DNA of 64,000 bases from Manduca sexta (lineage: Eukaryota; Arthropoda; Insecta; Lepidoptera; Sphingidae): positions 8,564,609-8,628,608 of the forward strand of contig NC_051126.1 in NCBI RefSeq assembly GCF_014839805.1. The letters run 5' to 3'. Numbering within the stretch: the first letter of the stretch is position 1; every line of letters starts with the position of its first letter. Shown piece after piece: positions 58,501 through 64,000 of this stretch. A program made the position numbers and the translations under genes. A model generated the notes under the pieces. It was not told the DNA's origin and made no database searches. It saw only the letters and a list, made by a program, of their open reading frames with translations.

Positions 58501-61500
58501 TTAACTTAATGTAACAATTTGTCAGCTAGATAGCTTATAAAAACATGTCTCGTTTAACACATAAGGCATGGTAAAGACATGAGAAGTTGCGTATATAATA
58601 TTATGATGAATATTTTACTTAGATTACATACTTTCAAACAACACGACTTATCAAAGTTCATCATTACCGAGACATAAACGAATCAACAGCACGAAAAAGT
58701 CGCAAAACGTTACACAATACGACGCTGGACGCTGGCACAATATTGTAACTTACAAAACCACCATTAATATCCAAATCATTAGTCCTGTCAGTACAAGTTC
58801 ACAATGTCTGCACGGTGCTTTATTCGCTACATATTGACAATGAAAATGAAGAGAAATCTTGTTTAGTCTAGAGTTGTATATTTTTAAGTACAGTTTGTTT
58901 ATATTATGATTAGTGATCAGGTATATTCGCAGATACCGCGGTAAATACTACTGATGGACTTAAATAAATACGAAAAGGCCCCTAAAAATACCTATCAAAA
59001 TATTAAGTCCCTAATAGATGCCATCCCGTAGTAAAATATGCGTATTTTCCCCCTAAATTCGGAGAAAATCCCTAAGTTGTGTACTCTGTTTAGAAAGAAA
59101 ACAGTCCAGCCCGAACCACCACGCTCAACTAAGAGTAGCAGTTTCTGTGCCGTGTCCGATAGATTTTAATAATACCAGTGGAGAAGGGCAAAATTTTCCC
59201 AAAGGGAACCCGACATCACATAATAATATGCATGAATGCGGTCTGCAAATCGTTCTAATGATAATTAGATTTTACATAAATTACGAAAGTGAAGCCGACA
59301 GGAATTAGGTTACTATATGAACCCACTACATAATACCTAAATAGTACTCCGAGACCACGAGACGTGAATGTCACGCTCAGCCCGATGCCCTGTGTTGCGA
59401 AGCCTTTAGTCATATTTTGCTTAATACGTCAATGTCTAATAATTTAGTTCTGGTTTATAACAGTATTATTGTATTAAAAGACTCTGGTTATCTTTATAAC
59501 ACAAGTTTATATTAATGATGACTATATCTAATATCAATTGATTCACGAAGATAATGTAAAACAGAAATTCACTATCGTACTGTGGTGATTGAAGTATATT
59601 GCTTAGCTAATAAATATTTTACTAGCTTTTACTCGCGTCTTTGCCCGCATTAAAGTATTTTCCCGCAATAAAAGTCCCACAGTTTTGGATAAAAATGGTT
59701 TATATTTCTTCTCGGCCATAAACCACCTGTTGGTCATCAGAATCCTGTTGAAGTTATTTTTTACGAAATACCGAAGTTTCAATTTGTCCATAACATAAAT
59801 AGAATTAGGTATTTTAAATCTTGAATTTAGACGAGGCAGTAATTATGTATTTGAACAGAACGCTTTTTATATAGTCACGCCAAAGTATCAACCAGAACCA
59901 GGAACGGAGTTCTAGATAAAGTGACGATTGATGAGAAATGGTTTCCCCTCACCAGTCGTCACATTTATGCCGGCCTGATTTAAACCGGAAAATAAAATTT
60001 AAAATACAGTTAAAGATTCAAATCATGAATGGTGTAAAAAACCTGGGCTTGCCTAACTGTGTGTCGTGTCCTAGGGCGTCGCGGCGTTATCCCAGGCGTC
60101 GGCGCCAGCGTCGCGAAGCAATTCATACAGATTGTCTGCCCGTGACGTGACGGGACCGAGGTGTATGGGCGCCGCGCTCATTTTGTTGAGAGTAGCAATT
60201 GCGAAACTTGAAGCCTGTTTTGAGAAAATATGCTAAAGAGCAAAGACAACTTTCATATAAGAAGTCAGCCGAGAAAGCAAAATAAATATCCCATTTTGAT
60301 TTATCATTGCCGATGTAGCTCAGAAAACCGCAAAGCCTAAATGGAACTGGCCTCACTTTTCGGCTCGTCGGATTGGATTACGTCGGTCGCATGCCTGTCG
60401 TGTTTGAGCCAGGATTGTCACGTTGCGGAATACTTACTGACACCACTCATAAGCGTCGTGATACACTATCGTAGAGATGGCAAGACGACTTATGCTCATT
60501 TGTAATATAAAAGATCACTATAGCGCACGATGGTCATTCGTTTTAGGATCTTTGGATAAAACCTAACATTGGAACTTATAGGCTAAACAAAACATTTATT
60601 TTTAATTCTTAGTTTCGAAAATAACTATAAATGTAATATGGAGCTCATAATTTGTTACTAGGCTGAAACTATAACATTGTGAAATCCTAGTATAAATAGT
60701 TTAACAGTAAAATTAATAGTGAATATAGAGCATTTGATAAAGTTGGGATAACGGGTAAGATCGTATCACGCGAAAATCTATGATTATACCATGAATCTAT
60801 GGTTATTTTTTAGATTTAGCCACATAGGCGGCGATGCCACGCCGTTTGTTTTTGCCAGCCCTATCTAAATATATATAACTCAAAGGTGACTGACTGACAT
60901 AGTGAGCTATAAACGCACAGCCCAAGCCACTGGACGGATCGGGCTGAAATTTGGCATACAGGTAGATGTTATAACGTAGGCATCCGCTAAGAAAGGATTT
61001 TGATTAATTCTACCCCTAAGATAAAATAGCGGATGAAAATTTGTATGGAACTCTGTCAATTTTAAGCCGACGGGCTGAAACTTTGCAAGCATAAAGCTAC
61101 TATGACGTAGGCATCCTCTAAGAAAGGATTTTGATAAATTGCACCCCTAAGGGGATAAGATAGGGGATGAAAGTTTGTATAAATATTCTTAGATTTTCGA
61201 CTGATTGAACTGAAATTAAAGATTGGAGCTACTAGGATGAAGACGTTCGCTTAAATAGGATTTTGATAAATTCAACCCCCATGGGGATAACATTAGTTTA
61301 AACCTATCAATACCGGGAAAATATGTAGCAAGACTTTTATCATACAGTGGACTTTTATCCCGGAAAACTCCTTCACGCAGGTGAAGCCGCAAGCAAAAGC
61401 TACTATACCATATAGCGTATGATGCTACGACCAAGAACATATTTGTCTAATTTGCAGTGAAACAAGAAAGTTGAATTTCGCTCTTTGTAACACTGATACG

Positions 61501-63696
61501 CGGTTCTACTTGATAATATGGACTTTACAGAACAGCTTTAAGAGCGTTATTTGAACATAGTCGGAACTTATCCTGGATGAAACTTTATCAAAGTGAATGA
61601 AAAATTGCAATTCCCGAGCAGAATAGCGTTTTTAAAGTTCTGATTCTAAATTAATGAATTCAATTTTATTGTTTATATTAATTATGTTTGTTTTGTAAAA
61701 CTAGTAAAGCAGGAGGTGATTTTAGCATAAATTCTCCACGTTGATATGTTGTATACGTTGGTATGGTATGTGTCCGAAATTATATTTACTTATAAAAAAC
61801 CCATAAAACCTCCTCATATTTATTTAATTCTGATCAGTTCAGCATGCCATTCTGATCGCACAAAGAATATAATCCACGACATAGTCTATCTTTGTGCCAA
61901 ATTACAATCTAAAATAGTATCTATTGTTGATGCATTTCGTAATAAATTACAGGAACAGTGTACTTACCAGGGAAATTTGCGACTACGCCTTTCACATAGT
62001 TGGACCAGCCAGGTTGTTCTGGTTTTAAGGGTGATTTTTTTGTCGACGGGAACTTTGTCTGAAGCTCTTCACCCGTACCAAGCACTGACAGTAAACGGCA
62101 CTCGTCCGTATTGTTATAACCTCCGACCACCACAGTCAGGAATGGAATAGCCTGTAATTAAGTTTTTTCTACATCTATACAAAGAGTCTTTAAAAAGTTA
62201 TTCTTTATCTTTTAATGGCGTCTCACCTAACCTAAATACTACACCTAACCTTAATTTAAAACGTTCGGCACCATGGCGTTTACTTAATAATGTATATTTT
62301 TGTTTTATAATTAAATCAACACAACGAATCACGCCTGACGGAAATTGTATGTATGTGGAAATATTGTCACATTGTGATTATCTGACTAGGCCGGCGCTGA
62401 GCTGAACGGGTTAAAAACTGAAATAGACGTAATGATTAGGAAAATACATTATGAACACTAAGTCCTACAGACCTAAGTCAAATTGTTTGTGCAACATGAC
62501 CAATGTAACTACTTACGAGATATCATACATAAAACTTTGAATTTCAATTTAAATTGGAATTAGAACATTGCAAAAATCGATTGCTACAGCGTCGACACAA
62601 GTCAAAGTGGGCCATGTAGAAGAAACTTGAATAGCCGATTAAGCGACATTTTCAATACACCATCGCAATCGCTTTTTTCGATCTATCTCAAAAATAGACC
62701 AATCACAACAAAGTTTTATTAGACATACTTTTAAATGAGTTATTTTGATTGATTCATTCTCTGCATCGGATTGGAGATTGAGACTGGGTTCGTTTATGGT
62801 AAACGGCTGTAAATAATAATTATAATCTGGTTTTATTGCCTTGGGGTCGTATTTATATTGCAGTTTGAATGCCGCGCTGCGGTTCTGATTTTGTATCCCG
62901 CATCGAACATAATCATATCGGGTTTATCTATTTAATAATAACAAAGTATATAATAAAGCCTCTCTCCGTCCGCTTCTAATGTTAATATTATACTGGATTA
63001 GAAATTTTCAATCCCTCCGCTATTATCTTGAGGGATGAGATCAAAATTATGATTGATGAGAATCTGGTTTCGAAGGACCAAAATAATATAACAACATTTT
63101 AAGCCTTTCAATACACAAATTATTTAACGAATTTAATATTTTTGTGTTGAAGCAAGATCCCGGTACATGGGCATGTGGGTCACTTTTTCATTCAAAATCA
63201 ATTTATATTGTTATCAATAATTTGATTTCGCATGTTGCATTAGAAAATTAGACCGCACAATCATATAAAAACTAGCACTAATGTAACATAATCATGACTT
63301 AATTTTTAAAATATACTCTCTTTACTAATATAATGCGAAGATAAGAACAACAACCTTTAGTATGTATATTTTTTGCTAAAGTTCTAATATCGGAAATAAC
63401 AAAATTTCAATACAAAATATTAACAGCGAACGTTTGATTTTCAAATTTCGTACATCAGTTACATTAAACGAGGCTGTCAATAGGTATAGCGTAAAAATAT
63501 ATAATAATATTAGAATGTAAGAAATAACCATCGGCAGAACGAATCCTTCGCAGTAGTCAATGTGCTCTCCGATGAGATTCACGCGGCCAGGCGCGCACGC
63601 CGCAACTGTAGGCTGTCGGCCATACGTCGCTATATACTTCTCTCGCGCTTGCTTCACTAATAATGCTTCGCCTTTTGGCACTGCTTCGTTTGACAT
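49414..63696 (-). CDS. Galk: Galactokinase (GALK1 type), complete, 8 coding exons
   Basis: Galactokinase phosphorylates alpha-D-galactose with ATP to galactose-1-phosphate, the entry step of the Leloir pathway in the cytosol. Exons 63529-63696, 61968-62151, 57295-57421, 56647-56772, 55139-55320, 51215-51330, 50316-50474 and 49414-49524 join in phase with consensus-like splice sites to 390 residues (human GALK1 has 392). All three GHMP motifs are present: [12 protein letters not shown] at 37-48, the ATP-binding GAGLSSSAS at 134-142, and [11 protein letters not shown] at 339-349. R38 and D184 (in MPCGIMDQ) match the catalytic arginine and aspartate, and E44, H45 and D47 the sugar-binding set. 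The motif-1 wording EHIDYC resembles GALK2, but the rest is GALK1-like. The ATG is preceded by TTTCTTATAG, a possible acceptor, so a non-coding first exon may lie upstream. The gene is intact with no stop or frameshift. Confidence 0.96.
49525..50315. other. Galactokinase intron 7
   Basis: 791 bases of AT-rich sequence between exons 7 and 8, nothing recognisable. Confidence 0.8.
50316..50474 (-). CDS. Galk: Galactokinase exon 7
   Basis: Residues 302-354, [20 protein letters not shown] through [16 protein letters not shown], carrying motif 3. Reading on would hit TGA at once, and GTATGA there is the donor. Confidence 0.94.
50475..51214. other. Galactokinase intron 6
   Basis: 740 bases. At about 50700-50800 there is a minus-strand Helitron end scrap (CTCGCGGCTCCGCCGGC, GGGATAAAAGTTTC). 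Otherwise AT-rich. Confidence 0.75.
51215..51330 (-). CDS. Galk: Galactokinase exon 6
   Basis: Completes V263 and encodes [20 protein letters not shown], then [18 protein letters not shown] (residues 264-301), ending at GTAAGA in phase 0. [12 protein letters not shown] aligns with RARHVVGEIRRT of human GALK1. Confidence 0.92.
51920..52759. mobile_element. 840-bp inverted-repeat element hosting a fold-back element
   Basis: The left end CAAGGTGTTGTTTTGCATCC followed by CCGCCATATTT is matched by the complement of AAATATGGTGGGG, ATGCAAATCAACAACTTG at 52729-52759. That is about 28 of 31 positions. Inside are the fold-back element (52063-52425) and a CpG-rich stretch (52430-52620). No target duplication is clear and no transposase is encoded. 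Confidence 0.72.
52063..52425. mobile_element. Long fold-back element, copy 2 (complete)
   Basis: The arms of about 165 bp start TTAAGGTGGTAGCTCAAGG and are nearly perfect inverted copies meeting at ATTTCGTCATATTAAAT. TTAA at both edges may be target duplication or part of the ends. It matches 38436-38774 and keeps the block missing there. Confidence 0.9.
53826..54235 (+). mobile_element. Helitron, degenerate
   Basis: It starts TCTATACTATTATGTATAAA, then CTGAAGAGTTTGTTTG, ACGCTTATCTCAGGAACTAC, CCATTGCATGCGCTGCGTG, ACAAAGTCCCCCGCCGCATC and AATTTGGTATGGAGATAGTT. The hairpin/CTAG end is lost near 54235. Confidence 0.75.
55139..55320 (-). CDS. Galk: Galactokinase exon 5
   Basis: Completes R202 and encodes residues 203-262, from [20 protein letters not shown] to [10 protein letters not shown], plus one base. 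[20 protein letters not shown] matches the family strongly. The donor is GTAATA. Confidence 0.94.
55321..56646. other. Galactokinase intron 4
   Basis: 1.3 kb without a named element. A perfect 11-bp inverted repeat AGCGAAAACTA/TAGTTTTCGCT lies at 55680-55708. Confidence 0.75.
56647..56772 (-). CDS. Galk: Galactokinase exon 4
   Basis: Residues 161-201 plus two bases of R202: [20 protein letters not shown], then [10 protein letters not shown] and HALLIDC. D184 is the expected catalytic base. It ends before GTGGGT in phase 2. Confidence 0.94.
57295..57421 (-). CDS. Galk: Galactokinase exon 3
   Basis: Residues 118-160, with [19 protein letters not shown], the ATP-binding motif 2. The acceptor is a long T-tract plus TAG; the donor is GG/GTGCGT in phase 2. 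The phase fits exon 4. Confidence 0.93.
59176..59328. mobile_element. hAT-type MITE, third copy
   Basis: CAGTGGAGAAGGGCAAAATT, GCATGAATGCGGTCTGC and TAATGATAATTAGATTTTAC match the copy at 44073-44227 in order. The right end is decayed. Confidence 0.65.
59622..59700 (-). repeat. Helitron end scrap
   Basis: ACTAGCTTTTACTCGCGTC and CGCAATAAAAGTCCCACAG match the 3' part of the Helitron family on the minus strand. Confidence 0.55.
59911..59985 (+). mobile_element. Repeat family B fragment
   Basis: AAAGTGACGATTGATGAG, CCAGTCGTCACATTTATGCC and GGCCTGATTTAAACCGG match the middle of family B. Confidence 0.55.
60865..61403 (+). mobile_element. Helitron of a second family with three degenerate internal units
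   Basis: It starts A/TCTAAATATATATAACTC, then AAGGTGACTGACTGACATAG. A unit with GGGCTGAAA, GACGTAGGCATCC, TAAGAAAGGATTTTGAT and ACCCCTAAG-like words occurs about three times (about 60945, 61075, 61205). It ends CACGCAGGTGAAGCCGCAAGC and AAAAGCTAC/T, a decayed hairpin plus CTAG. Confidence 0.75.
61968..62151 (-). CDS. Galk: Galactokinase exon 2
   Basis: After the acceptor TTAATTACAG it encodes [14 protein letters not shown] through [14 protein letters not shown] (residues 57-117) and one base of residue 118, before [19 protein letters not shown] aligns with human LPMALELMTVLVG across the junction. Confidence 0.93.
62152..63528. other. Galactokinase intron 1
   Basis: 1.4 kb between exons 1 and 2 with a family E MITE at 62625-62812. 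Otherwise AT-rich with nothing named. Confidence 0.75.
62625..62812. mobile_element. MITE family E, copy 4
   Basis: ACCATCGCAATCGCTTTTTT, AAAAATAGACCAATCACAAC, TTATTTTGATTGATTCATTC and AAACGGCTGT are in family order, with imperfect inverted ends. Confidence 0.68.
63529..63696 (-). CDS. Galk: Galactokinase exon 1
   Basis: Residues 1-56, from [20 protein letters not shown] to GFVLPM, carrying motif 1. It ends before the donor GTTATT in phase 0. Confidence 0.93.
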
Positions 63697-63897
63697 CTAT
63701 AAGAAATACTGTTAATGAAATACCGCTTATCTACGCATAAGAAATTCTTTTTTATAGCAGAAGATTGGCGCTTAAGTCAAAAGTGATGTTATCGTAAGTC
63801 ATTTTTAGAGACAAAAAAATCACCAAAGCCAAAGGTATCGTGCCAGAACATCATGAAGAAAGAATAATTACTAATAAATGTGGATAAAACTTGGACT

Positions 63898-63981
63898 TCG
63901 CTGCCCAACCCGGGATTCAAACCCGAGACCTATGCGCAATAGTCGTACCGCGCACGCTATACAACTGCGCCACTGATCCAG
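63898..63981 (-). mobile_element. SINE family A head, beyond the galactokinase start
   Basis: On the minus strand it starts CTGGATCAGTGGCGCAGTTG and carries GGGTTTGAATCCCGGG, the tRNA-like head. It stops just after the B-box, so most of the body is missing. The intact-looking head invites a tRNA call, but the anticodon arm does not fold as in a normal tRNA. Confidence 0.65.
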
Positions 63982-64000
63982 TTAAGAAATTAAGACAATT

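Larger units (their letters stand above)
57422..61967. other. Galactokinase intron 2
   Basis: About 4.5 kb. It holds a hAT-type MITE, Helitron scraps, a family-B fragment, a Helitron of another family at 60865-61403 and a CpG-rich patch at 60050-60180 (GGCGTCGCGGCGTTATCC, GCGTCGGCGCCAGCGTCGCG) of unknown meaning. 57600-59170 shows nothing. Confidence 0.75.

Noticed and set aside
1..64000. CRISPR arrays, operons, phage or bacterial genes
   Set aside because: None seen. Split genes, SINEs and Helitrons show this is animal nuclear DNA; the only regular arrays are the 123-bp Helitron units.

Overview
This is AT-rich, intron-rich animal DNA that carries repeats typical of moths and butterflies: non-autonomous Helitrons beginning TCTATACTA and ending in a hairpin plus CTAG, tRNA-derived SINEs, mariner/maT elements, a Jockey-like LINE and many small inverted-repeat elements. 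The window is best read as nuclear DNA of a lepidopteran. The species cannot be told from the sequence.

Two host genes are supported, both on the minus strand. (1) A complete galactokinase gene (GALK1 type) has eight coding exons between 63696 and 49414. The exons join in phase to give 390 residues, against 392 in human GALK1, and all GHMP-kinase motifs are present. (2) The first four coding exons of a receptor-type guanylate cyclase lie between 33458 and 3549. They give 311 residues: a signal peptide, an unusual glycosylation-rich N-terminal stretch, and the start of the extracellular ligand-binding (ANF-receptor) domain. The remaining ligand-binding, transmembrane, kinase-homology and cyclase parts should lie beyond the left edge. 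Exon 2 of this gene (13241-13096) is hidden because the longest open frame over it is the wrong one.

Layout from left to right: 1-3548 is AT-rich with repeat fragments. 3549-33458 is the cyclase gene, with introns of about 0.33, 8.9 and 19.7 kb. The 19.7-kb intron holds a 3.16-kb inverted-repeat element with a dead mariner inside it, a 5'-truncated Jockey-like LINE and a nearly intact maT (DD37D) transposon. 33499-49409 is intergenic, with Helitrons, SINEs, fold-back elements and an R1-like LINE scrap, but no recognised gene. 49414-63696 is galactokinase, whose introns hold more Helitrons, an 840-bp inverted-repeat element with a nested fold-back element, and hAT-type MITEs. The right end carries a SINE head.

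No operon, CRISPR, rRNA or true tRNA gene is seen. The two genes have no evident functional link: one starts the Leloir pathway of galactose use, the other would make cGMP in response to an extracellular ligand. The most original material is in the mobile elements, and I saw no clear new host system.
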